Assembly: GCA_035653615.1 (NCBI GenBank) | Contig: DASRBN010000022.1 | Location: 62,001-126,000, forward strand | Length of the DNA stretch: 64,000 bases | Direction: 5' to 3' | DNA from: Ktedonobacteraceae bacterium | Lineage (GTDB): Bacteria > Chloroflexota > Ktedonobacteria > Ktedonobacterales > Ktedonobacteraceae | In this document: piece by piece, positions 53,001 through 59,970 of the stretch | How positions within the stretch are numbered: the first letter of the stretch is position 1 | How the letters are laid out: each line of letters begins with the position of its first letter | Notes under the pieces: generated by a model | Databases searched by the model: none | What the model was told of the DNA's origin: nothing | What the model saw: only the letters and a program-made list of their open reading frames with translations | Made by a program: the position numbers and the translations under genes

Positions 53001-53243
53001 CTGGCTCGTAAAGGCATGACCTTTGAATATACCAGCCATGAGCGCCTGAAGGAGGCGATTGAGAAGAAGTTGTTCGCCGACTTGCGCGACGTTGTGAAGA
53101 TCACGACCTCAACGCGCACGCCCGACAAGGAGCAGCTGCGCAAGATTAACGATGTCGTTAACCGCCTCATGACAGAACATGGGTATTGCCATGTATGTGC
53201 GAATGAAATCCTGCGCTATACCGGTAGCTTGCTGAATAGATAA
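50088..53243 (+). CDS. prkA: PrkA AAA+ serine protein kinase interrupted by an intein
   Basis: A 1051-residue precursor. The host protein is PrkA, an AAA+ ATPase with a C-terminal kinase-like domain, acting with YeaH and SpoVR in stress, nitrogen starvation and sporulation in other bacteria. The P-loop GPVGGGKS is at residues 102-109. The mature host is 631 residues after removal of the intein (residues 210-629), which matches the usual PrkA length. The intein splits SDPK|SQDISELVGG, a highly conserved stretch after the P-loop. The C-terminal region with YCHVCANEILRYTG is intact. GAGG precedes the ATG. It leads the three-gene operon and is followed by an intercistronic hairpin. Confidence 0.95.
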   Translation: MDLVKRLEEYRDRERGLQWEGTFAQYFEIATKKPEVARLAHERIYHMIMDAGVETDRNGEPHYNFFSQEIFGIEKPLQQIVEYFHSAAQRLEVRKRVLLLMGPVGGGKSTIVYLIKRGLEAYSRTDAGALYAIKDCPMHEEPLHLIPNELRGDVEKEFGLYIEGDLCPHCRYLVDTQYRGRIEDVPVKRLVFSEKYRVGIGTFTPSDPKCVTGDTLVLTDQGLQTMEDIYLSLPQKPREDEFVPFETTILGINGPEKAAKFYCGGFQPIYEVETNLGYTIRGTANHPLLVLTPEGEIAWRKIGELQTGNYVALARGSQMFGQRAVLPESFYPLPRQPRVMTPDLAYWLGLLTAEGSVTPYETWFVNSSQDLINRFIDLTRSLFDLEAVPHRKAETYNYNVSISNKALCTWLRSELGIARGSQAKSVPASVLASSKEDILAFLEGLFWGDATIRGNRQGSNTFKYTSKSRQLARQVHALLLNLGVVGSLWNHTDDGEIYYNVTLRGDQVLDLVELIPSLRDKATSPLRETRSEKTNYDHLPHGATLLNGHGGDGYLARILSGDRQLSYNRARTVLAEKPELAGTLLADLVKQNSLWLTVREVRPAGIEPVYDLLVPGTHSFVADGFVQHNSQDISELVGGIDLSTIGEVGVESDPRAYRFDGELNIANRGIMEFVEMLKTDEKFLYVLLTLSQEQNIKTGRFSMIYADEVVVSHTNEHEYQAFVGNKKSEALQDRIILAKVPYNLRASDEVKIYEKLLKQSALQNVHIAPYTLRIASIFAILTRLEPSKKAGMSLMKKLKLYDGEDIEDFKQKDIKELQEEAVREGMDGISPRYVINRLSNALVKQNTTCINPIDALRALRDGLDQHTSITREERERYLNFISEARKEYDEMAKKEVQRAFVYSYEESARTLLNNYLDNVEAYCNKTKLRDPITDEEMEPDEQLMRSIEEQIGVTENAKKSFREEILIRISSLARKGMTFEYTSHERLKEAIEKKLFADLRDVVKITTSTRTPDKEQLRKINDVVNRLMTEHGYCHVCANEILRYTGSLLNR
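50715..51974 (+). mobile_element. Intein in PrkA with LAGLIDADG endonuclease
   Basis: A 420-residue intein. It begins with Cys in CVTGDTLV (block A), has TANHPLLV as block B, and ends VYDLLVPGTHSFVADGFVQHN followed by Ser of the host, so all standard splicing residues are present. Two LAGLIDADG helices, LAYWLGLLTAEGSV and LAFLEGLFWGDATI, show a dodecapeptide homing endonuclease; the first has Ala-Glu at its acid position, so activity is uncertain. It interrupts the strongest conserved block of PrkA, a usual homing target. Confidence 0.92.
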
Positions 53244-53254
53244 GGGAAGAATGA

Positions 53255-53281
53255 ACCGGGCACCGCATGCAGGTGCCCGGT
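53255..53281 (+). terminator. Hairpin between prkA and yeaH
   Basis: Ten paired bases, ACCGGGCACC with GGTGCCCGGT, around a seven-base loop, followed by only a short T stretch. It lies 46 bases before the yeaH ATG. It may reduce read-through or be a processing site rather than a full terminator. Confidence 0.55.
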
Positions 53282-53326
53282 ATCTTTAACAGCAAGATAT
53301 CATAGAGGGTGAAAAAGGAGAATACC

Positions 53327-55744
53327 ATGTCTGTCTCCCAGCATGACTGGTCCCTGCATCGCAAGGGTCAGATCGACCAGGAACGTCATAAAGAGAAGAT
53401 TCGCGAGGCCATCAAGAAAAACCTGCAAGATATCGTCAGTGAAGAAGGTATCATTCTCTCGGATGGCAAGAAGACAGTGCGCGTGCCCATTCGTTCTCTG
53501 GATGAGTATCGCTTCCGCTTTGACCCCGGCCGCCAGCAGCACGCAGGCCAGGGCAATGGAAAAAGTAAGGTTGGTGATGTTGTAGCACAGGAGCCACGCC
53601 CCGGCAAGGGTAAAAAGGGAGACGCGGGCAAAGAGGCCGGCTACGACTATTACGAGGCCGAAATCACGATGGAAGAACTGGCCGCGATGATCTTCGAGGA
53701 TCTCGGCCTGCCCAACCTCGAGCAAAAACGCCAGCAGGAACTCCAGACCGAGGCTGTGCGCTTTACCGATGTGCGCAAGAAAGGCCCCCTCAACAACCTG
53801 GACAAGAAGCGCACCATCATGGAGAATCTGAAGCGCAACGCGGCCAAGGGCGAGGCGAAGTTCCAGGATATTAAGTCGGAAGACCTTCGATTCAAAGTGT
53901 GGGAACCCACAATACGCTATCAATCGAATGCTGTCGTTATAGCGATGATGGACGTGTCGGGTTGTCACACAGCCGGACACCATATCGAAATGGCCGATGG
54001 CTCCTACAAGGATGTTTCCGAGATTATTGAGGGTGATGAAGTTGCTTGCCTGGATTTGGCAACGCTGCAAAAAACGACCGCGCCCGTTGTTGAGACGTTC
54101 TCAAAAATCGCTAATGAGACGCTTGTTATTGAGACCGAAGATGCAACACTGAGAGCAACCGCTCAGCATCGCTACTTCGTCTATGATGAACAGGAACACG
54201 CTCTCATTGAGAAACGTGCTGGTGAATTACAGATTGGCGATAAACTTATCCTGATCAATTCCTGGGGCAGCACAGCAGTGCAGCCAAACGTGCAGTTGAC
54301 CGAAGATCAGGCCTACATATTGGGAGCATTGCTAGGCGATGGTCACATTTATGTGAGTCCAAATAGCTCGTACATCACTATTACAGATGAAAACCTGCTC
54401 AGGCTTCAGCAGTATCAAACTGTTTTTGAACGGGCTTTCAATGTCAAGGGTCTTATAAGGCAACTTCCAGGACCGAATAGTCGCCAGCGTATCCACTTCA
54501 ACAGTGCCCCTCTGGCCCGTAAGTTGCTTTCAGACTACCCAATGCTGGGCAGTCGTTCGCGGTATCGTTATATCGAGGCGAGCATTTATCGTGAAGCACC
54601 AGAGGTGCGAGCCGCTTTCCTGCGTGGGCTTTTTGATGCAGAAGGTAGCATCGCTCACCACGCAGTAATGTTCTATTCCGCGAGCCGCCAGCTGATTATG
54701 CAGGTGAAACATTTACTCTCATACTGGGGTATTCGTGCGCGGGTTCATGATTTTGAGCAGCATGAGAATCGTCTGGGTGACGACCAGACGATTCGTGCAG
54801 GTACCTACTACAAGCTCTCAATCAACGCGAAAGATGTCTTGCTTTTCGCCGAACATATCGGTTTTGGTTGTGAAGAGAAACGAGCCAAAATGAAAGTGCT
54901 GGTTGAGAAACAGGCAGCAGGTATTGATGCAATGCGCAGTAAATATATCCTCAACGAAGACAGGCGTGAGCGTTTTGCTCATGTTGCCGGGCATACGCGC
55001 TTGTATACCTATTATCGTCAGGAGACCCATACCCTTTCTCAACAGCAACTCCGCACGCTTGCTTCGAGTAGCACCGCAACGGTAGAGGATAAAGAGTATA
55101 TTGATACCATCTTGAAACGCAGCTTCATCGTTTCAAAAGTACAACGTATTCAGCGAATCGAGGAACCCGTCCAGGTGTACGATTTCGGTGTTGCGGAACA
55201 TCATAACTATATTGTGGATGGCATGTTAAGTCATAACAGTATGGGCGAATTCGAGAAGTACATCGCCAGGAGCTTCTACTTCTGGATGGTGCGCTTCCTG
55301 CGCACGAAGTATAACAACGTGCAGATCGTCTTCATCAGCCACCATACCGAGGCAAAAGAGGTGACCGAGGAGGAGTTTTTCCATAAAGGCGAAAGCGGTG
55401 GTACGCAGGTTTCATCGGCCTATGAGCTGGCCCTGGAGATCATCAAGGAGCGCTATAATCCTGATGACTGGAACATCTACCCGTTCCACTTCTCTGACGG
55501 CGATAATCTGCCCTGGGACAATGATCGCTGCGTGCAGCTGGTCAACAAGCTGATGGAGCTTTGTAACATCTTTGGCTATGGCGAGATCCGCGAGGGACAT
55601 TACCGCTCGCCCAGCACGCTGATGTCGGCCTACAATAAAATCACCGATAAGAAGTTTATAGCTGTTACCATCTCAGATAAAAAAGAGGTCTATCCCGCAC
55701 TGCGGAAATTCTTTGCCCAGCGCGAACCGGTTCCGACAAGATAG
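53327..55744 (+). CDS. yeaH: YeaH/YhbH (DUF444) VWA-like protein interrupted by an intein
   Basis: An 805-residue precursor; the mature host is 380 residues after removal of the intein (residues 213-637), in line with YhbH. The host's N-terminal part is charged and basic, and the C-terminal part is a von Willebrand A-like domain. The intein interrupts its metal-site motif: host residues read AMMDVSG|SMGEF, that is, the D-x-S-x-S MIDAS signature (Asp209, Ser211). Until splicing the metal site cannot form. ATG 53327 is chosen because AAGGAG precedes it by six bases; an in-frame GTG at 53309 overlaps that site. It works with PrkA and SpoVR. Confidence 0.94.
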   Translation: MSVSQHDWSLHRKGQIDQERHKEKIREAIKKNLQDIVSEEGIILSDGKKTVRVPIRSLDEYRFRFDPGRQQHAGQGNGKSKVGDVVAQEPRPGKGKKGDAGKEAGYDYYEAEITMEELAAMIFEDLGLPNLEQKRQQELQTEAVRFTDVRKKGPLNNLDKKRTIMENLKRNAAKGEAKFQDIKSEDLRFKVWEPTIRYQSNAVVIAMMDVSGCHTAGHHIEMADGSYKDVSEIIEGDEVACLDLATLQKTTAPVVETFSKIANETLVIETEDATLRATAQHRYFVYDEQEHALIEKRAGELQIGDKLILINSWGSTAVQPNVQLTEDQAYILGALLGDGHIYVSPNSSYITITDENLLRLQQYQTVFERAFNVKGLIRQLPGPNSRQRIHFNSAPLARKLLSDYPMLGSRSRYRYIEASIYREAPEVRAAFLRGLFDAEGSIAHHAVMFYSASRQLIMQVKHLLSYWGIRARVHDFEQHENRLGDDQTIRAGTYYKLSINAKDVLLFAEHIGFGCEEKRAKMKVLVEKQAAGIDAMRSKYILNEDRRERFAHVAGHTRLYTYYRQETHTLSQQQLRTLASSSTATVEDKEYIDTILKRSFIVSKVQRIQRIEEPVQVYDFGVAEHHNYIVDGMLSHNSMGEFEKYIARSFYFWMVRFLRTKYNNVQIVFISHHTEAKEVTEEEFFHKGESGGTQVSSAYELALEIIKERYNPDDWNIYPFHFSDGDNLPWDNDRCVQLVNKLMELCNIFGYGEIREGHYRSPSTLMSAYNKITDKKFIAVTISDKKEVYPALRKFFAQREPVPTR
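53963..55237 (+). mobile_element. Intein in YeaH with LAGLIDADG endonuclease
   Basis: A 425-residue intein. It starts with Cys in CHTAGHHIEM, an unusual block A lacking the common G-D-T, followed by GDEVACLD; block B is TAQHRYFV. It ends VYDFGVAEHHNYIVDGMLSHN followed by host Ser. The endonuclease helices are AYILGALLGDGHIY and RAAFLRGLFDAEGSI, both with good acidic residues, so it may be active. Splicing residues are complete. Confidence 0.92.
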
Positions 55745-55753
55745 GATTGTCAT

Positions 55754-55817
55754 GGGCGCAATACACCTACCCTTACGTTGTTGATCTTAAGCGTGATGGA
55801 CGCAGGAACTTGCGCCC
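55754..55817. repeat. Short palindrome before spoVR
   Basis: GGGCGCAA (55754-55761) and TTGCGCCC (55810-55817) are exact inverted ends of a 64-base element whose right end runs into CCCTACAGG, matching the TGTAGGGG family. The spoVR ribosome site AGGAG begins at 55822, so the repeat could influence its translation. Confidence 0.6.
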
Positions 55818-55832
55818 CTACAGGAGTTTCCA

Positions 55833-58502
55833 ATGGCAGATAGCGATATCGAACGTTTACGTGATGCGATAGATGATGCGTGGGAGGAAGCCCTTAATTT
55901 CGGACTTGATCCGTTCCCCACGCATTTCGAGCTTGTGCCCGCGACGATCATGTATGAATTTGCCTCGTACAGCCTGCCGGGGCGTTTCAGTCACTGGACG
56001 CATGGCAAAGCGTATTACAGGCAGAAGATGCAGTATGACTTCGGGTTGAGCAAAATCTACGAGATGGTGGTCAATACCAATCCCAGCTATGCCTTCCTGA
56101 TGGATATGAACAATCTGCTGCAAAATACGTTCGTGGCGGCGCATGTGTTCGGGCATACCGACTTCTTCAAGAACAACGCTTACTTCCAGCATACCTCGCG
56201 TCGTATGATCGATAAAGTGAGCATTCATGCCGAACGCATCGCCAAATACGAGTTCGATCATGGCAAGGCGGAAGTCGAGCGCTTCCTTGATGCTGTTCTC
56301 TCTATTCAAGAGCATGTTGATTATAACCTGCTGATTCGTGAGAACGAGCCGGAATATAGAGAAGAGCGAAAAGCCGCTAACCAGGTCTCAACCGAATACG
56401 ACGACCTGTGGGGTCTGGAGAAGAAGGCGAAGAGGGCGGAGGAGGAACGCGACCTGCGGCCAGGAAAACCACCCAAGTTTCCAGAGAAGCCCGAGAAGGA
56501 TATCCTTCAATTCTTAGTACGTTATTCTCCGCATCTGCAACCCTGGCAGCGCGATATTATTGAGATTGTGCGCCTGGAGATGCTGTACTTTGTGCCTCAG
56601 ATGCAGACCAAAATACTCAATGAGGGGTGGGCCTGCCTTGTAGGAAACAGTCTCGTACTTACTGAACAGGGATTGATGCGCTATGAGGCGTTGCATGAAC
56701 TACTTGCACAGGATAAAGCTGTTAAAGTAGGTAGCGGCGATGGAGAACAAGATGCTATTACCGACCGGCATATTACGCGCAATGCCGCTACAATCCGCCT
56801 ACGTACGCGCCGTGGTCTCCTGCTAGAGGGTGCTGAAGAACATAAACTCAGTATCGGGCCTGGCCAATGGATTACGTTGAAAGATGTGAAGGTTGGACAG
56901 CGTATCCCCCTGAGCGTTGGTGATAATATCTGGCCGGAGCAACTTGTACCTATCACACTCCCTGTCCAGATACGTATACCAAATCAAAAGGATGTAGCCG
57001 CTGCTGCAGGAGTTAGTGTTTATACTATACAACGATCATTGAACGGTAAGACAGTTTCTAATGCAGAACGCATTCAGTCTGCTATTGAACAAACAGGTTA
57101 CCAATTGCGACCAAATTGGAGGCCACTATATAGTCGGCGATTCCCACTTGTTGCGCCTACACATATGACAGAAGCATTCGCCGAATTTCTAGGCTACTTG
57201 ATTGGCGATGGCAATATTCATACCTCTAAAAATGCGATTGGCTACACGACCGGAGACCGCGAACTGGCGGATCGCTTTGCTTCCCTGGTTAAAGAGTTGT
57301 TTGCCATCGAGTCGAATGTGTACTGGGATGATAGAACCCTGAGCGGCAAAGGTGGTCGCTGGCGCGTCGTCTTCTATTCAGCCAATGTGCTTGATCTGTT
57401 ACAGGAGCTAGGCATTGATTTGAAGGCAAAGGCCAGGCAGAAACGCATCCCTGATGTGATTCTGCGTTCGCCAAAGCCGGTCGTGAGCGCTTTCTTGCGG
57501 GCGTACTTTGATTGCGATGGATGTGCTTCTGCCAAACAGGGCGTGATCCTATCGACGTTCAGCGATGGCATTGCTCAGACGCTGCAGGTTTTATTGTTGA
57601 ACTATGGCATTCTTTCCCGGCGTCGAGGGCCGAATGTCTGGATTAGCAGCACATCAGCATGCATCTTCGCGCGAGAAATTGGCTTTGGCCTGGTCCGCAA
57701 ACAGGAAAATCTTGAGAAGTATATTGCAAGCCATCAGTGGTTCCTCAAGGAAGATCCCACAGATGAAGTAGTGAGCATCGAACATGATGTGGCCGATGTT
57801 TACGATATTACTGTTGATCGGTCGCATCGTTACGTGGCAAACGGGATGTTGCATCATAACAGCATATGGCACTCGCGCATCATGCGCAAACTCGGCGAGC
57901 GCGGCGTCATCTCAGACTCCGAAACTGTCGAGTTCGCCCAATTGCACTCCGGTGTCCTCTCGCCATCGCGTACATCTTTGAACCCATACTATCTTGGCTT
58001 CAAGATGTTTGAGGATATCGAGCGGCGCTGGGATAATCCCACGAAGGAGGAGCAGGAGCGATTCGGCAGGAGACCAGGCATGGGAAGGCAGAAAATCTTC
58101 GAGGTGCGCGAGTTAGAGAATGACGTATCGTTCCTGCGCAACTACCTGACGAAAGACCTGGTGAAAGAGCTTGACCTCTATCTATATAAGAAGGAGGGCG
58201 ATGAGTGGGTGATTGTGGAGAAGGATTGGGAGAAGGTGCGCGATGGTATCGTTGCCAGCATGACAAACTTCGGCTATCCCTACCTGGTGGTTGAAAACGG
58301 TGATTATCGTGGCAACCGCGAACTCTACATCAAGCATCTCTTCGAGGGGCAGGAACTCGACCTGAACTATGCTGAGAAGACCTTGCAGCACGTGTATCTG
58401 TTGTGGGGCCGCCCGGTACACCTGGAGACGGTGTACGAGGGGAAGAAGATTTTGCTGACCTATGACGGCGAGCGCAATAGTAAAAGTACGCTTGAGAAAT
58501 AA
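55833..58502 (+). CDS. spoVR: SpoVR family protein interrupted by an intein
   Basis: An 889-residue precursor; the mature host is 480 residues after removal of the intein (residues 268-676), the standard length for SpoVR/YcgB. Host residues include PTHFELVPATIMYEFASYSLPGRFSHWTHGK and HVFGHTDFFKNN near the N-terminus, split here for length, plus the hallmark NEGWA|SIWH, where the intein sits. SpoVR is linked to spore cortex formation in Bacillus and to stress in other bacteria. AGGAG lies seven bases before the ATG. It is the last gene of the operon, with a long-stem terminator after it. Confidence 0.95.
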   Translation: MADSDIERLRDAIDDAWEEALNFGLDPFPTHFELVPATIMYEFASYSLPGRFSHWTHGKAYYRQKMQYDFGLSKIYEMVVNTNPSYAFLMDMNNLLQNTFVAAHVFGHTDFFKNNAYFQHTSRRMIDKVSIHAERIAKYEFDHGKAEVERFLDAVLSIQEHVDYNLLIRENEPEYREERKAANQVSTEYDDLWGLEKKAKRAEEERDLRPGKPPKFPEKPEKDILQFLVRYSPHLQPWQRDIIEIVRLEMLYFVPQMQTKILNEGWACLVGNSLVLTEQGLMRYEALHELLAQDKAVKVGSGDGEQDAITDRHITRNAATIRLRTRRGLLLEGAEEHKLSIGPGQWITLKDVKVGQRIPLSVGDNIWPEQLVPITLPVQIRIPNQKDVAAAAGVSVYTIQRSLNGKTVSNAERIQSAIEQTGYQLRPNWRPLYSRRFPLVAPTHMTEAFAEFLGYLIGDGNIHTSKNAIGYTTGDRELADRFASLVKELFAIESNVYWDDRTLSGKGGRWRVVFYSANVLDLLQELGIDLKAKARQKRIPDVILRSPKPVVSAFLRAYFDCDGCASAKQGVILSTFSDGIAQTLQVLLLNYGILSRRRGPNVWISSTSACIFAREIGFGLVRKQENLEKYIASHQWFLKEDPTDEVVSIEHDVADVYDITVDRSHRYVANGMLHHNSIWHSRIMRKLGERGVISDSETVEFAQLHSGVLSPSRTSLNPYYLGFKMFEDIERRWDNPTKEEQERFGRRPGMGRQKIFEVRELENDVSFLRNYLTKDLVKELDLYLYKKEGDEWVIVEKDWEKVRDGIVASMTNFGYPYLVVENGDYRGNRELYIKHLFEGQELDLNYAEKTLQHVYLLWGRPVHLETVYEGKKILLTYDGERNSKSTLEK
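56634..57860 (+). mobile_element. Intein in SpoVR with LAGLIDADG endonuclease and LacI-type HTH
   Basis: A 409-residue intein. It begins CLVGNSLVLTEQG and ends VYDITVDRSHRYVANGMLHHN before the host Ser. Block B reads GAEEHKLSI, with Ala where Thr is usual but His kept. Within it (56976-57114) is a segment IPNQKDVAAAAGVSVYTIQ followed by RSLNGKTVSNAERIQSAI that matches the DNA-binding domain of LacI-type repressors. The endonuclease helices are FAEFLGYLIGDGNIH and SAFLRAYFDCDGCA. The HTH probably helps the endonuclease find its site. Confidence 0.9.
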
Positions 58503-58558
58503 CGAGGCCGGTGGTTCATCACACAAAACGTGAACTCCACTTGTTTCTCCTTTCTGGC

Positions 58559-58611
58559 AGTGAGGGTCAATACATTGCGAGGTGAGCGGTGTATTGGCCC
58601 TCGCTGTTCTT
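58559..58611 (+). terminator. Terminator after the prkA-yeaH-spoVR operon
   Basis: A 15-bp stem with two G-T pairs (58559-58573 with 58591-58605, core GAGGGTCAATAC) around a 17-base loop, followed by GTTCTT. It closes the operon 57 bases after the spoVR stop. Confidence 0.6.
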
Positions 58612-58626
58612 ACCTGTCCTACCTCA

Positions 58627-58656
58627 TTGACATCTCTTCATACTCGTGAGTATACT
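58627..58656 (+). promoter_or_regulatory. Promoter for the DUF488 genes, with operator-like repeat
   Basis: A perfect TTGACA (58627-58632), an 18-base spacer and TATACT (58651-58656). The spacer contains TACTC-GT-GAGTA (58641-58652), an inverted repeat that could bind a repressor. Transcription is expected near 58663, 51 bases before the TTG start codon. Confidence 0.65.
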
Positions 58657-58713
58657 TGCACTAAATTCATCTGCCATCATCGAATAGATGAAAGATCTCT
58701 ATAGGAGGAGAAC

Positions 58714-59277
58714 TTGGCATCCATTCCTATCTATACAATTGGCTATGGTAATCGCTCAATTGAAGAGTTTATCCGGCTTCTTCAACAGTACGAAATGAAG
58801 TTCCTGGTAGATATTCGCTCTCAACCTTACTCGCGTTACAATCCCGATTTCTCGAAGGATGCTCTAGAAAAACGACTGAAGCAAGCAAGTATCCGCTATA
58901 TCTTCATGGGAGATACATTGGGAGGCCGACCCAGGGATGATACTGTTTATTTTGAGGATGGAAGAGTAGATTACGAAAAGGTTGCCGGGAAGGATTTTTA
59001 TCAAAAAGGGATCAGCTACCTGCATACGGCCTGGTATAAGCAGTTACGCATTGTCTTGATGTGTAGCGAGGCTAAACCACAGGCATGTCATCGCAGCAAG
59101 CTCATTGGTAAAACGCTTCACAAGCAGAATATCAAGGTAGTGCATATCGATGAAACTGGCGCTCTTAAGACGCAAGAGCAGGTTGATCTTCTACTAACGG
59201 ATGGCCAGTTGTCCTTATTCGATGACATGTTAGGGTTATCACGCAAGAAGTACAATGTACCAGGCGATGAGGAATAG
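58714..59277 (+). CDS. DUF488 protein, first copy
   Basis: A 187-residue DUF488 protein. It opens with IYTIGYGNRSIEEFI and has VDIRSQPYSRYNP, FMGDTLGGRP and CSEAKPQACHRSKLI, all of which are family motifs. A catalytic role for the Cys and His has been suggested but is not established. The start is TTG 58714, directly after AGGAGG; no in-frame ATG is as well placed. It ends on the base before the next DUF488 gene starts, so the two are translated together. The neighbouring dual-OB-like gene may complete the set. Confidence 0.85.
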   Translation: MASIPIYTIGYGNRSIEEFIRLLQQYEMKFLVDIRSQPYSRYNPDFSKDALEKRLKQASIRYIFMGDTLGGRPRDDTVYFEDGRVDYEKVAGKDFYQKGISYLHTAWYKQLRIVLMCSEAKPQACHRSKLIGKTLHKQNIKVVHIDETGALKTQEQVDLLLTDGQLSLFDDMLGLSRKKYNVPGDEE

Positions 59278-59766
59278 ATGAAACCCAAGATTGTAACGAT
59301 TGGCGTATATGGCTTCGAGAAAAACGCGTTCTTTCAGGCGCTCCAGGATGCCAGGATAGATGTTTTCTGCGATATAAGGAGAAGGCGCGGCATGCGTGGC
59401 TCCTTATACGCATTCGCGAACAGCGCGCATCTTCAGAAACAACTGGACGAGCTGGGTATTCGCTACATGCATATCAAAGACCTGGCCCCAGGCGAGGAGA
59501 TTCGGCATCGCCAGAAGCAGGAAGACAAGAAATTGAAGATAGCCAAGCGAACGCGAACTGCCTTAGGGGAAGCATTTATTCAAGATTACGAGCAGGAATG
59601 TCTATCTACTTTTGACTCTATGGAGTTTCTGAAGGGCCTGGGACAGGATATTCGGGTAATCGGCCTTTTCTGTGTTGAACGCGATCCAGAGGCATGTCAC
59701 CGTTCCCTGGTTGCCAGGAAACTGGCACAAGACCTGGGACTCGCAGTGGAGCATATCAGACCGTAG
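59278..59766 (+). CDS. DUF488 protein, second copy
   Basis: A 162-residue DUF488 protein, shorter and divergent from the first. IVTIGVYGFEKNAF and FCDIRRRRGMRG correspond to the first-copy motifs. FCVERDPEACHRSLVA keeps the Cys/His pair. The ATG follows the stop of the previous gene directly, so reinitiation is likely. Two such copies in a row suggest a heteromer. No function is established. Confidence 0.83.
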   Translation: MKPKIVTIGVYGFEKNAFFQALQDARIDVFCDIRRRRGMRGSLYAFANSAHLQKQLDELGIRYMHIKDLAPGEEIRHRQKQEDKKLKIAKRTRTALGEAFIQDYEQECLSTFDSMEFLKGLGQDIRVIGLFCVERDPEACHRSLVARKLAQDLGLAVEHIRP

Positions 59767-59820
59767 TGGTTACTCATATGTTCGTCGACTCAGATGGGGT
59801 GGCTCGGCTGAATGAGGGGA

Positions 59821-59895
59821 CCGGAGATTCTTCGCTTCACTCAGAATGACATGGCCCCGGCCCATGTCATTCTGAGTGAAGCGAAGAATCTCCGG
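59821..59895. repeat. Perfect 34-bp palindrome, CATTCTGAG family
   Basis: Arms at 59821-59854 and 59862-59895 are exact inverted copies around a seven-base loop. The core GTCATTCTGAG-TGAAGC-GAAGAATCT differs from the copy at 4381-4464 only in the middle (TGAAGC for CGCAGC). Both arms changed together, which points to recent spread or conversion. It lies between the second DUF488 gene and the dual-OB-like gene. Confidence 0.92.
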
Positions 59896-59970
59896 CCAGC
59901 TTATGGATAATCACCGGATCAGGCTATCTTGACCGCAGAAAAATATAGTGTAGGGGGTGCATATTATAGT

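Noticed and set aside
50715-57860. prkA, yeaH and spoVR as frameshifted or fused genes, given their excess length
   Set aside because: The extra sequence in each has complete splicing motifs and LAGLIDADG helices, and removal restores normal lengths and conserved motifs, so inteins explain it.
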